64,000 bases of DNA. Source: Microbacterium invictum. Its GTDB lineage: Bacteria > Actinomycetota > Actinomycetes > Actinomycetales > Microbacteriaceae. The DNA is taken from the NCBI RefSeq assembly GCF_034421375.1, contig NZ_CP139779.1, positions 620,001 to 684,000 of the forward strand, in the 5' to 3' direction. The stretch's first letter is position 1, and the number at the start of each line of letters is the position of its first letter. Under the pieces are notes generated by a model. The model was not told the DNA's origin. It searched no databases and saw nothing but the letters and a program-made list of their open reading frames with translations. Shown here one piece after another: positions 7,780 through 16,298 of the stretch. The position numbers were made by a program, and so were the translations under genes.

Positions 7780-9228
7780 ATGCGAGAGCGCGCGGCCCTC
7801 CGATTCCTCGACCGCCTGAGGTTCGGTCCCCTTCACCGCCGGGTGTGGTGGCTGTCGGCCATGGGCATCATGCTCGACGGCTTCGACTTCTTCATCGTCG
7901 GCGTGGCCGTCCCGCTCATCGTCGCCGAGTGGGGGATCACCCCGCTCGAGACAGGCCTCCTCACCAGCGCCGCGGTGGTGGGCGCCATCTTCGGCGCCGC
8001 GATCATGGGGCCCCTGTCCGACCGCATCGGGCGGAAGCTCGCCTTCCGCATCGACCTCGGCATGTTCGTCGTCTTCGCCCTGGCGTCGGCGTTTGCGCCT
8101 GACATCTGGTGGCTGATCGCGTTCCGGTTCCTCCTCGGGGTGGGGATCGGCGCCGACTACCCCATCGCAGCCAGCTATGTCGCCGAGATCTCGCCCGGGC
8201 GGCTCCGCCCGCGGCTGCTCATCGGCGCCTTCAGCTTCCAGGCCGTAGGTCAGCTGCTCGGCGCGGTCGTCGGGCTCGTCGTCCTCACGTTCGATCCGCA
8301 CCCCGAGGCATGGAGATGGATGCTGGCGATCGGCGTCATCCCGGCGGTGATCATAATCATCCTCAGGCGCGGGGTCCCCGAGAGCCCGATCTGGCTCGCC
8401 TCGCAGGCGAAATACCTCGAGGCCGCAGCGGTCATGAGCCGGTTCGCGGGGCGGATCGTCGACGAGACGGAGATCCGGGATGTCTCGCCGTCCGCGGGAC
8501 ACCCGGTCCTGGTGCGCGCCACCGGAGTCGTGCCGACCGTGCGCAAGCGCGCGCTGTTCTCGGGCGAGTATCGCAAGGCGACCGCCCTCACGACGATCCC
8601 CTGGTTCTTCATGGACATCGCCACTTACGGCGTCGGGGTGTTCACCCCGACGATCATCGCCGCCCTCGCCCTGAGCTCCTCGGCGAACAGCCCCTACATC
8701 GCCGACGACATCACCTCGACCGAGGGCGCGGCCGTGCTCGACGTCTTCCTCGTCGTCGGCTTTGCCGCCGCCATCCTCCTCGTCCGGCGGCTGGGGCTCA
8801 TCCTCATGCAGTCGGTCGGATTCGTCGTGATGGCGGTCGCGCTCGTCACCCTCGGGTCGACGCAGCTCATGACGCAGTCGCCGCTGCAGCTGGCGATCAT
8901 CTTCCTGGCGTTCGCGGCGTTCAACCTCTTCATGAACGCCGGTCCGAACGCCACGACCTTCGCGATGCCGACGGCCGCATTCCCCGCCGAGGTGCGCGGC
9001 GCGGGCGCGGGGTTCGCGGCGGCCGCGGGCAAGGCCGGGGCGGCGGTCGGCACGTTCTTCTTCCCGATCCTGCAGGCCGAGGTCGGGCTCCTCCCCACTC
9101 TGTCGATCATCGCGGCCGGGTGCCTGGTCGCTGCGGTGGTAACGATCGTCTTCCGTCATCAGGTGCGCCGTGAGCGGGTGATCCGGGATGCCGCGGGCGA
9201 CGCCGATCTCGTCGGCGCGAGCGGCTAG
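7780..9228 (+). CDS. MFS transporter, sugar/metabolite:H+ symporter type
   Basis: A 482-residue 12-helix major facilitator. The loop 2-3 motif is GPLSDRIGRKLAF, and the central motif PESPIWL follows helix 6, which together point to the sugar-porter / phosphate or aromatic-acid symporter groups and not drug efflux. The helix 1 start LDGFDFFIVG fits metabolite:H+ symporters. Substrate cannot be assigned. The ATG is preceded by GGCAGGATGCGGGC, a weak ribosome site. The gene stands alone and its stop is five bases from the convergent MFS gene. Confidence 0.87.
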   Translation: MRERAALRFLDRLRFGPLHRRVWWLSAMGIMLDGFDFFIVGVAVPLIVAEWGITPLETGLLTSAAVVGAIFGAAIMGPLSDRIGRKLAFRIDLGMFVVFALASAFAPDIWWLIAFRFLLGVGIGADYPIAASYVAEISPGRLRPRLLIGAFSFQAVGQLLGAVVGLVVLTFDPHPEAWRWMLAIGVIPAVIIIILRRGVPESPIWLASQAKYLEAAAVMSRFAGRIVDETEIRDVSPSAGHPVLVRATGVVPTVRKRALFSGEYRKATALTTIPWFFMDIATYGVGVFTPTIIAALALSSSANSPYIADDITSTEGAAVLDVFLVVGFAAAILLVRRLGLILMQSVGFVVMAVALVTLGSTQLMTQSPLQLAIIFLAFAAFNLFMNAGPNATTFAMPTAAFPAEVRGAGAGFAAAAGKAGAAVGTFFFPILQAEVGLLPTLSIIAAGCLVAAVVTIVFRHQVRRERVIRDAAGDADLVGASG

Positions 9229-9233
9229 GTCCG

Positions 9234-10601
9234 TCAGCCCGCGCGACGCGTCGGGGTGACCGGCCCTCGGCGATCGCCGATCGGCAGGCTGATCGGCGTG
9301 GTCTCGGCGACCTCGTCGCTGAACTCCTCCGGCGAGGCGTTCACGACCGAGAGCGGTCGCGTCTCGTCGATCGTCAAGCGGAATCGTGCGTTCTCGCGCC
9401 GGTGCAGGCGTCCCGAGACGATGAGCCAGGTCGCCCCGATCCCGAAGGCGACCAAGCCGGCCGCCGCTCCGAGGAGGATCGCCGCGCGAGGGCCGAACTC
9501 CGCGGCCACCCAGCCGACGATCGGGGCACCCACCGGTGTTCCGCCCATGAGGATCGCCATGTAGAGCGCCAGCACGCGCCCGCGCAGGGCCGGGTCGGTC
9601 GTGGTCTGGACGTACCCGTTCGCCGTGGTGAGCATCGTGACGACGGCGAAGCCGGTGAACATGAGCGTCACTGCATACAACCAGTACACCGGCATGAAGG
9701 CCGAGATGACCGCCGCGATGACGAACAGCAACGAGCCGCCGATGACGACGCGGATGCGGGCTCGGTCGCGCCGGGCGGCGAGGAGGGCTCCGAACAGCGA
9801 TCCGACGGCGAGGATCGAGCTGAGCAGCCCGTATCCGTCGGCATCGCGCCCGAACTCCAGGGCCATGGTCGAGGCGAAGATCGGGAAGTTCATGCCGAAG
9901 GCGCCGAGGAGGAACACCATCGAGAACGTCACGATCAAGTCCGGACGGCGGGCGACGTAGCGGAAGCCGTCGGCGAGCCGCGCGGCGCCGTTCGCCGTGG
10001 CACGCGGGATGAGCTCGTGCGGGCGGATGAGGGCGAGCGCCACGATCATCGCGAGGAACGTGGCGCCGTTGACGAGGAACACCCAGCCGGTGCCGACCGC
10101 CACAATGACGATGCCCGCGACGGCGGGTCCGATCATCCGGGCGCCGTTGAACGAGGCGGCGTTCAGGGCCACGGCGTTCGAGGCGTTCTCACGGGCGACG
10201 AGATCGGAGACGAACGCCTGCCGCGCGGGGTTGTCGAACGCGGCGATGACCCCCAGCACGAGAGCGAAGGCGTACATGAGCCACAGGGTCATGATGCCCG
10301 CGAGGAGCAGGATGCCGATGACGAAGCCGAGCACCATGAGCAGGCTCTGCGTCACCACGAGAAGTCGACGCCGATCGAACCGGTCGGCCACCCAGCCGGT
10401 GACCCCGACGAGGAGCAGCGGAGGTGCGAACTGCAGGGCCATCGTCACGCCCATCGCTGCGGCGTCGTTGTCGGTCAGCTGGGTGAGCACCACCCAGCTG
10501 AGGGCGGTGGCCTGCATCCACTGCCCGATGTTCGACACCAGTGCGCCGATGAACCACACGCGATAGTTGAAGATCGAGAACGAACGGAACATCGCGCTCA
10601 T
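9234..10601 (-). CDS. MFS exporter (EntS/MFS_3-like)
   Basis: A 455-residue transporter with about 12 membrane helices. The start MFRSFSIFNYRVWFIGALVS and the loop ADRFDRRRLLV are characteristic of the MFS_3 (EntS-like) exporters. The C-terminal ~50 residues are hydrophilic. The substrate is unknown. The ATG at 10601 overlaps the stop of the upstream MarR gene (ATGA), so regulator and exporter form one operon in which the repressor probably controls its own exporter. Confidence 0.87.
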   Translation of the reverse strand: MSAMFRSFSIFNYRVWFIGALVSNIGQWMQATALSWVVLTQLTDNDAAAMGVTMALQFAPPLLLVGVTGWVADRFDRRRLLVVTQSLLMVLGFVIGILLLAGIMTLWLMYAFALVLGVIAAFDNPARQAFVSDLVARENASNAVALNAASFNGARMIGPAVAGIVIVAVGTGWVFLVNGATFLAMIVALALIRPHELIPRATANGAARLADGFRYVARRPDLIVTFSMVFLLGAFGMNFPIFASTMALEFGRDADGYGLLSSILAVGSLFGALLAARRDRARIRVVIGGSLLFVIAAVISAFMPVYWLYAVTLMFTGFAVVTMLTTANGYVQTTTDPALRGRVLALYMAILMGGTPVGAPIVGWVAAEFGPRAAILLGAAAGLVAFGIGATWLIVSGRLHRRENARFRLTIDETRPLSVVNASPEEFSDEVAETTPISLPIGDRRGPVTPTRRAG

Positions 10602-11029
10602 CGGTCGGCCACCTTCCGCATGACGGCGGCGGCGTCGGCCAGGAGGCGGCGCTCGGCCGGGGGGAGCTCCGAGAGTGCGAGCTCGAGCCACGCGTCGCGG
10701 CGACGAACGGTCTCCTCGACGACGTCGAGGCCGGTGGGGGTGAGGGTGATGTTCACTTTCCGGCGGTCCGCGGCATCCGGAGTCCTGGTGAGGTATCCGG
10801 CCTCCTCGAGGCAGTTGACCGTGCGATTCATCGAGGGGGCGGTGACGCGCTCGCGCTCCGCGAGTTCGCCGAGCGTGTGCGACCCGTGCATCTTCAGTGC
10901 GGCGAGAACGGCGAACTGGCCGTCGCTCATGCTGTCGATCGCGCGCTCGGCGCGCAGCCTGCGGGCGAGGCGGAACGTCGCCATGCGGAAATCGGATGCC
11001 TCGTCGGACAGGTTCTCGGGTGTGCTCAT
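10598..11029 (-). CDS. MarR-family transcriptional regulator
   Basis: A 143-residue winged-helix protein. The recognition part is HTLGELAERERVTAPSMNRTVNCLEEAGYLTR, given here as residues about 50-82, followed by the wing DAADRRKVNITLT, with the DRR signature of MarR proteins. It is followed by a four-base overlap with an MFS exporter, the classic layout in which a MarR repressor senses a compound and releases the exporter operon. A palindrome covering the promoter (11036-11065) is the likely operator. Confidence 0.9.
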   Translation of the reverse strand: MSTPENLSDEASDFRMATFRLARRLRAERAIDSMSDGQFAVLAALKMHGSHTLGELAERERVTAPSMNRTVNCLEEAGYLTRTPDAADRRKVNITLTPTGLDVVEETVRRRDAWLELALSELPPAERRLLADAAAVMRKVADR

Positions 11030-11035
11030 GCTCTT

Positions 11036-11065
11036 ACTTAGCCTAGCTCATTAGTCTTGCTAAGT
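11036..11065. promoter_or_regulatory. probable MarR operator of the MarR-MFS operon
   Basis: ACTTAGC (11036-11042) and GCTAAGT (11059-11065) are perfect inverted half-sites separated by 16 bases, lying 7-36 bases upstream of the MarR start codon, in the promoter zone. The region is visibly richer in A/T than the surroundings. Confidence 0.55.
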
Positions 11066-11234
11066 GTTGGAGTCGGTGCGAAGATCGCCGGGCGGCACAG
11101 GCTCGCGTCTCAACGGCTCTTCCCGTGCCCCGCGCGGCGGCCCGTTCGTCCTCCGCCGCTCCCGCGCCCGCCGCTCCCACGCCCCGCTCCACGGGTCGCC
11201 CCCACGCCCCGCTCCGCGGGTCGCTCCCACGTCG

Positions 11235-11295
11235 ATTCGTTCGTCGCAGATGTACGCAAAAGGGGGGTTCCGCCGTACATCTCCGACGAACGAAT
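11235..11295. repeat. palindromic repeat element, copy 2
   Basis: The arms at 11235-11256 and 11274-11295 are inverted repeats matching at 21 of 22 positions around a 17-base loop. The inner 15 bases of the left arm equal the arm of the element at 7558-7604, and the loops also share TTTTG/CAAAA. The flanks (about 11100-11230 and 11296-11400) are CG-rich and hold no gene; the stretch from 11066 to 11418 contains only this element. Confidence 0.8.
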
Positions 11296-11418
11296 GGAGC
11301 GGGGAGGGGCGCGGCGAGGAGCGTCACGCCCGAGGGGCGAGCGGTGCGGTGCGCGTCGTGCGTGGAGAGACGAAGACGTGAGGGAGGCGCGGGCCGGTAC
11401 CGCGGCTAGGCTCGAGCC

Positions 11419-12267
11419 ATGCCCGAGTTCATCGACGCACACGGCATCACCATCTTCTATGACCTCCATCCCGCCACTTCCCCCCGGGGCGTTCTGCAGC
11501 TCCTCCACGGCGTAGGTGAACACGTCGGACGGTACGACGCCCTGATCGATGCTCTCGTCGGTGCGGGCTGGACGGTGTACGCCGCCGATCACCGCGGCCA
11601 CGGCCGGACCGGGATGGCGCAGCACGGGGGCGACGCGTCCCGACTCGGCCACCTGGGTCCGGGCGGCGTCCGGGCCACGATGGCCGCCATCTGGCAGCTC
11701 ACCCAGATGATCCGCGACGACAATCCCGCTTTTCCGCTCGCGGTGTTCGGGCACTCCGGCGGATCGTTCCTCGCCCAGATGCTCCTCGACGAGCATCCCG
11801 ACGCGATCGACGCCATGGTGCTCTCAGGGTCGGCCCTGCGCACCGTCCGAGATCTCCGTGCCGTCAACCTCAACAAGCGGTGGAATGGCCCGGGCGCGAC
11901 GGGGCTCGAGTGGCTCGCGTCGGACCCCGCAGTGGGCCGCGCATTCCGCGAGGACCCGCTCACCACCGAAGCGACCCCGATGCAGCTGTTCGGCCCCATC
12001 GAGGTGCTGAAGATCATGGGCAAGCCGCGGCGGAACCTCGGGCACGACGTCCCGCTGCTCCTCATGGTCGGGCGCGACGATCCGGTCGGCGGACCGCGCA
12101 GCGTCCACAAGCTCGCCGCCGCCTACCGCGAACGCTCGGGTCTCACCGACGTGACGACCCTCGTCTACCCGGACGCCCGCCACGAGATCCTCCAGGAGCC
12201 GGTGCAGGCCGAGGTGCGCGCCGACATGGTGGCCTGGCTGGACGCGAGGTTCCCCGCGCGGGTCTGA
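11419..12267 (+). CDS. alpha/beta hydrolase, monoacylglycerol-lipase-like (serine aminopeptidase S33 type)
   Basis: A 282-residue soluble hydrolase of the Hydrolase_4 / lysophospholipase group. The oxyanion segment is LLHGVGEHVGRY, the nucleophile elbow FGHSGGS, the acid GRDDPVGG and the histidine ARHEIL, so the catalytic triad is complete. The likely role is hydrolysis of monoacylglycerol or lysolipid esters. ATG 11419 sits six bases behind TAGGCT, so a leaderless transcript is likely. The convergent helicase gene lies beyond a hairpin at 12306-12334. Confidence 0.87.
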   Translation: MPEFIDAHGITIFYDLHPATSPRGVLQLLHGVGEHVGRYDALIDALVGAGWTVYAADHRGHGRTGMAQHGGDASRLGHLGPGGVRATMAAIWQLTQMIRDDNPAFPLAVFGHSGGSFLAQMLLDEHPDAIDAMVLSGSALRTVRDLRAVNLNKRWNGPGATGLEWLASDPAVGRAFREDPLTTEATPMQLFGPIEVLKIMGKPRRNLGHDVPLLLMVGRDDPVGGPRSVHKLAAAYRERSGLTDVTTLVYPDARHEILQEPVQAEVRADMVAWLDARFPARV

Positions 12268-12305
12268 GCGGCGCGGGACTCCGTGAATCGGAGAAACCAC
12301 CGATC

Positions 12306-12334
12306 GTCGGAGGATTCCGGGGCGAATCTCCGAC
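12306..12334. terminator. hairpin between convergent genes
   Basis: GTCGGAGGATTC (12306-12317) pairs with GAATCTCCGAC (12324-12334) with one bulged G and a six-base loop. It lies between the stop of the lipase at 12267 and the stop of the helicase at 12408, so it can end both transcripts. No U-run follows. Confidence 0.55.
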
Positions 12335-12407
12335 GGTGTCGAGATTCCCCGACGCGGGTGCGTGGAGGAGACGAGCGGATGCCGCGGTGCGGCACCCCCC
12401 GCCCGAC

Positions 12408-13937
12408 TCAGCCTCGCGCGCGGCGCGGCCGGCGGGTGCCCCGCTGGATGTCCGCGACGGTGCTGCCCGTGGTGAAGCGGGGAGCGGTCTGGGTGCGGGC
12501 GCCGCTGCCGGCGGCCTGACCCGCGCGGGCACCGTTCTGCCCCGACCGCGCGCCGGCGGTCGAGCCTGCGGCGCGCTCGCCGGACTGCGCGGAGCGCTCG
12601 CCCGCCGGGCGGCGTCCGCGGGAGCGACCCCGGCCGCCACCGGCGCCGTCCGCGTTGCGCGCGGCTCCGCCACCCGAGCTCGAGCGACCGCGCCCGCCGC
12701 CGCTGTTGCCGCTGCCGCTGCCGCTGCCGCCGCGACCTGACGAGGCGACCACCGGAGCGGGGGTGACGTGTTCGGCGACAGCGCCGACGAGGGACGATAC
12801 GGTGCTGTCGTCGGCCGAGACCTGCTCGAGGGGCGCCTGGACGTGGGCCTTCCGCAGCAGATCGCCGACCTCGCGACGCTGGTCGGGGGTCGCGACCGTC
12901 ACGACGACGCCCTCGGCGCCGGCGCGGGCGGTGCGACCCGAACGGTGAAGGTACGCCTTGTGCTCGACGGGCGGGTCGACGTGGACGACGAGCTCGACGT
13001 CGTCGACGTGTACGCCGCGTGCGGCGACATCCGTCGCGACGAGCACGCGCACGCCGCCCTGGTCGGCGGGGGCGCCGAAGGCGGCGAGGTTGCGCTCACG
13101 GGCGTTCTGGCCGAGGTTGCCGTGCAGGTCGACCGAGGGGATCCCCGCGGCGGTGAGCTGCTTGGCGAGCTTCTTGGCCTGGTGCTTGGTCCGCGTGAAG
13201 AGGATGCGGCGCCCACGGCCCGACGCGAGCTGACGCACGAGCGCGGCCTTGCCCTCGGAGGGCACGACGAAGACGCGGTGGGTCATGACGCCGGCGGGGA
13301 CGCTCTCCTCATCGACCTCGTGCCGCACCTCGTTCTGGAGGAACCGGCGCACGAGGGCGTCGACGCCGCGGTCGAGGGTGGCGCTGAAGAGCAGCCGCTG
13401 CCCGCCCTGCGGGGTGGCCGCGAGGATGCGCGTGACGCCCGGGAGGAAGCCGAGGTCGGCCATGTGGTCGGCCTCGTCGAGCACGGCGATCTGGACGGCA
13501 TCCAGTCGGATGACACCCTGCTTCATGAGGTCTTCGAGGCGCCCGGGGCAGGCCACGACGATGTCGACGCCGCGATTGAGCGCCTGCTCCTGCGGCTTCT
13601 GGCTGACGCCGCCGAAGACGGTGGTGACCGTGAGGTTCGCCGCAGCGGCCAGCGGCGCGATCGTCGCCGCGATCTGGGTCGCGAGCTCGCGGGTGGGAGC
13701 GAGCACGAGGCCGCGGGGGCGGCGGGGCTCCCGGCGTCCGCCGGCGAGGCGGGCGACCAGCGGCAGGGCGAACGCGATCGTCTTGCCGCTGCCGGTGCGG
13801 CCGCGGCCGAGCACGTCACGGCCGGCGAGGGAGTCGGGGAGCGTGTCGCGCTGGATGGCGAAGGGCTCGGTCTTGCCGTCCGCGAGGAGGACGGCGGCGA
13901 GGTTCTCGGGCACGCCGAGGGAGGTGAAAGAAGACAT
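12408..13937 (-). CDS. DEAD-box RNA helicase with Gly/Arg/Ser-rich tail
   Basis: A 509-residue ATP-dependent RNA helicase. In order: Q motif region (PFAIQRDTLP), motif I GRTGSGKT, motif Ia APTRELA, motif II VLDEADHM, motif III LFSAT, and in the second RecA domain the HRSGRTARAG motif VI. The last ~110 residues are low-complexity Gly/Ser/Arg, typical of RNA-binding tails in actinobacterial DEAD proteins. It should unwind structured RNA during ribosome assembly or cold adaptation. The start at 13937 (MSSFTSLGVPENL) is chosen because the Q-motif begins right after it. Confidence 0.93.
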   Translation of the reverse strand: MSSFTSLGVPENLAAVLLADGKTEPFAIQRDTLPDSLAGRDVLGRGRTGSGKTIAFALPLVARLAGGRREPRRPRGLVLAPTRELATQIAATIAPLAAAANLTVTTVFGGVSQKPQEQALNRGVDIVVACPGRLEDLMKQGVIRLDAVQIAVLDEADHMADLGFLPGVTRILAATPQGGQRLLFSATLDRGVDALVRRFLQNEVRHEVDEESVPAGVMTHRVFVVPSEGKAALVRQLASGRGRRILFTRTKHQAKKLAKQLTAAGIPSVDLHGNLGQNARERNLAAFGAPADQGGVRVLVATDVAARGVHVDDVELVVHVDPPVEHKAYLHRSGRTARAGAEGVVVTVATPDQRREVGDLLRKAHVQAPLEQVSADDSTVSSLVGAVAEHVTPAPVVASSGRGGSGSGSGNSGGGRGRSSSGGGAARNADGAGGGRGRSRGRRPAGERSAQSGERAAGSTAGARSGQNGARAGQAAGSGARTQTAPRFTTGSTVADIQRGTRRPRRARG

Positions 13938-14241
13938 GGATGCTTTCGATGAGGCTCGGCGCTGCACAGTGAGCTCGAGCGTGAGGGGGGCGACGGCGCG
14001 GGATCGCGCATCGGTTCGCCGTTCGTCGTGTGGCGGATCGGGAAATCCGCCGGTGGCCTCGGAAGAGGCGGGAGCGTGACGACGACGCAGCGGCAAGGAA
14101 CTGCCGCGACTCAACCGTAGCAGGCTCTCGGCCCCGGAAGCTGAACATGCCTCCCCGCTACCCGCGGGCCGTCATGCCCGCCAACGCGGCGCGCGCCGCG
14201 GCGCCCGCCGACGCGGCGCGCCCCGCGGCTAGGCTGAGGCC
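13938..14241. other. intergenic region between divergent helicase and lipoate ligase genes
   Basis: About 300 bases without a supported gene. It should hold the helicase promoter and 5 prime leader. Near 14159-14228 there are runs of GGCGCGC/CGACGCGGCG. The leaderless promoter of the next gene (TAGGCT, 14230-14235) is at the right end. Confidence 0.6.
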
Positions 14242-15291
14242 ATGCACGGCGAGTACAAGGTCCCCGGCGGAAAACTCGTGGTCGTCGACCTCGAGGTGCA
14301 GGGTGGACGCATCGCCGACTTCCGTCTCGCGGGCGACTTCTTCCTCGAGCCCGACGACGCCCTGCCCCTCATCGACGCCGCCGTGAGCGGACTCCCGGTG
14401 GAGACGGATGTCGCGGGCATCGCCGCCGCGGTGCGCCGGGCCCTCCCCGAGGGGGCGCAGCTGCTGGGCTTCACGCCCGAGGCGGTCGGCACGGCGGTGC
14501 GCCGGGCGCTCGTCACCGCGCCCGGGTGGCGCGACTTCGACTGGGAGGTAGTGCACGACGCCCCGGTCTCGCCCCGCATGAACCTCGCCCTCGACGAGGT
14601 GCTGACCGAGCGCGTCGGCGACGGCCGCCGCCGCCCGACCCTGCGGCTGTGGGAGTGGAACGAGTCGGCCGTGGTCATCGGGTCGTTCCAGTCGTATCGC
14701 AACGAGGTCGACCCCGAGGGCGCGAAGCGCCACGGATTCGACGTGGTCCGGCGCATCTCGGGCGGCGGGGCGATGCTCATGGCGGCGAACTCGATCGTGA
14801 CGTACTCGCTGTACGTCCCGGCCTCCCTCGTCGCGGGCATGACCTTCGCCGACTCGTACGCGTTTCTCGACGACTGGGTGCTTCAGGCCCTGCGGTCGCT
14901 GGGCGTCGAGGCGGTCTACCAGCCGCTGAACGACATCGCCTCGTCCGAGGGGAAGATCGGCGGCGCCGCACAGAAGCGGCTCGCCAACGGCGGGGTGCTC
15001 CACCACGCCACCCTCAGCTACGACATGGACGGTCAGGTCATGACCGAGGTGCTGCGCATCGGCCGCGAGAAGCTCAGCGACAAGGGCACGGCGTCGGCCG
15101 CCAAGCGGGTCGATCCGCTGCGGCGTCAGACGGGCCTCCCGCGCGAGGCGATCATCGACCGCTTCATCGAGACCTTCACCACTCTCTACGGTGCTCAGCC
15201 CGGAACGATCAGCGAAGAGGAGTACGCCGCGGCCCAGGCGCTCGTCGACAGCAAGTTCGCCACCTCCGCCTGGCTGCATCGCGTGCCGTGA
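14242..15291 (+). CDS. lplA: lipoate-protein ligase A family protein, accessory domain at the N-terminus
   Basis: A 349-residue protein that should attach lipoate (or a related cofactor) to lysine of E2 and H proteins. Residues about 1-85 (GGRIADFRLAGDFFLEPDD to the GAQLLGFTPEAV part) resemble the small accessory domain that in Escherichia coli LplA is C-terminal. The biotin/lipoate ligase catalytic domain follows, with RLWEWNESAVVIGSFQ, the RRISGGGAM motif and KIGGAAQKR around the expected ligand-contact lysine. The domain order is therefore swapped relative to LplA. Leaderless start: TAGGCT lies six bases upstream. The stop overlaps the next gene by GTGA. Confidence 0.82.
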   Translation: MHGEYKVPGGKLVVVDLEVQGGRIADFRLAGDFFLEPDDALPLIDAAVSGLPVETDVAGIAAAVRRALPEGAQLLGFTPEAVGTAVRRALVTAPGWRDFDWEVVHDAPVSPRMNLALDEVLTERVGDGRRRPTLRLWEWNESAVVIGSFQSYRNEVDPEGAKRHGFDVVRRISGGGAMLMAANSIVTYSLYVPASLVAGMTFADSYAFLDDWVLQALRSLGVEAVYQPLNDIASSEGKIGGAAQKRLANGGVLHHATLSYDMDGQVMTEVLRIGREKLSDKGTASAAKRVDPLRRQTGLPREAIIDRFIETFTTLYGAQPGTISEEEYAAAQALVDSKFATSAWLHRVP

Positions 15292-16289
15292 CCGAACCGC
15301 TTCCGCCCGCAGTGTCGCGGGGATCGGTCGACCTCCACCACGGCGACAACCTCGATGTCGTCCGGGGCTTCCCCGACGCATCCTTCACGCTCATCTACCT
15401 CGACCCGCCCTTCAACACCGGACGGATGCGCGAGCGCAGCGTCGAGCGCGCCCGCGCCACCACCCTCCCGGCCAGAGTGCAACCGGGCGCCGAGGATGCG
15501 GGGTCCCCCCGTGTTCTCGGCGCGCAGATGCACTCTCACGGGGGAAGCGGGGCCGGGGTCGTGCGGCGCGGCTTCCACGGGCGCGAGTACGAGCGGCTGC
15601 GGGGCGACCTGCGCACCTACGACGATCGCTTCGACGACTACTGGGGCTTCCTCGAACCGCGCCTCGAAGAGGCCTGGCGCCTGCTCGCCCCCGACGGCAC
15701 GCTGTACCTGCACCTGGACTTCCGCGAGGCGCACTACGCCAAGGTGCTGATGGATGCCCTGTTCGGCCGCGAGAACTTCCTGAACGAGCTCATCTGGGCC
15801 TACGACTACGGGGCGAAGACCCGGCGCCGCTGGCCCACCAAGCACGACACGATCCTCGTCTACGTCAAAGACCCCGACCGCTACTGGTTCGACTCCGACG
15901 GCGTCGACCGCGAGCCCTACATGGCGCCGGGCCTGGTGACGCCCGAGAAGGCCGCGCGGGGGAAGCTGCCCACCGATGTCTGGTGGCACACCATCGTGCC
16001 CACGACCGGGCGCGAGAAGACGGGCTACCCGACGCAGAAGCCCGAGGGAATCCTCCGCCGGATCATCCAGGCATCCAGCCGCCCCGGCGACCGGGTGCTG
16101 GACTTCTTCGCCGGGAGCGGCACGACCGGGGCGGTCGCCGCCGCCCTCGGGAGGCACGCCGTGCTCGTGGACGACAATCCCGCGGCGATCGAGGTGATCC
16201 GCCGCCGCATCCCCGATGCCCGGCTCGCAACATCCGATCCCCTCGTCGAAGACCCGCAGCCGGATGCCGCCCTCGAGGCCCTCCCGTAG
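15288..16289 (+). CDS. site-specific DNA methyltransferase (N4/N6 amino type)
   Basis: A 333-residue orphan DNA methylase. Motif IV is YLDPPFNTG (about 37-45) and motif I DFFAGSGTTG (about 272-281), so motif IV comes first, the beta-class order. Between them lies a conserved block with YDYGAKTRRRWPTKHDTILVY. No restriction gene is adjacent. Residues about 63-83 are encoded by a 63-bp inverted repeat (15474-15536) that lengthens the loop after motif IV without breaking the frame. The GTG start overlaps the lplA stop by four bases. The start is supported by the immediate HGDNLDVV motif at the N-terminus. Confidence 0.87.
   Translation: MTEPLPPAVSRGSVDLHHGDNLDVVRGFPDASFTLIYLDPPFNTGRMRERSVERARATTLPARVQPGAEDAGSPRVLGAQMHSHGGSGAGVVRRGFHGREYERLRGDLRTYDDRFDDYWGFLEPRLEEAWRLLAPDGTLYLHLDFREAHYAKVLMDALFGRENFLNELIWAYDYGAKTRRRWPTKHDTILVYVKDPDRYWFDSDGVDREPYMAPGLVTPEKAARGKLPTDVWWHTIVPTTGREKTGYPTQKPEGILRRIIQASSRPGDRVLDFFAGSGTTGAVAAALGRHAVLVDDNPAAIEVIRRRIPDARLATSDPLVEDPQPDAALEALP
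15474..15536. repeat. inverted repeat inside the methyltransferase gene
   Basis: The left arm at 15474-15494 and right arm at 15516-15536 are 21-base inverted copies matching at 17 positions, around a 21-base loop. The right arm contains GCAGATGCAC, close to the GCAGATGTAC core of the elements at 7558 and 11235. The length, 63 bases, is a multiple of three, so the reading frame survives. Confidence 0.7.
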
Positions 16290-16298
16290 GCTGAGGCC

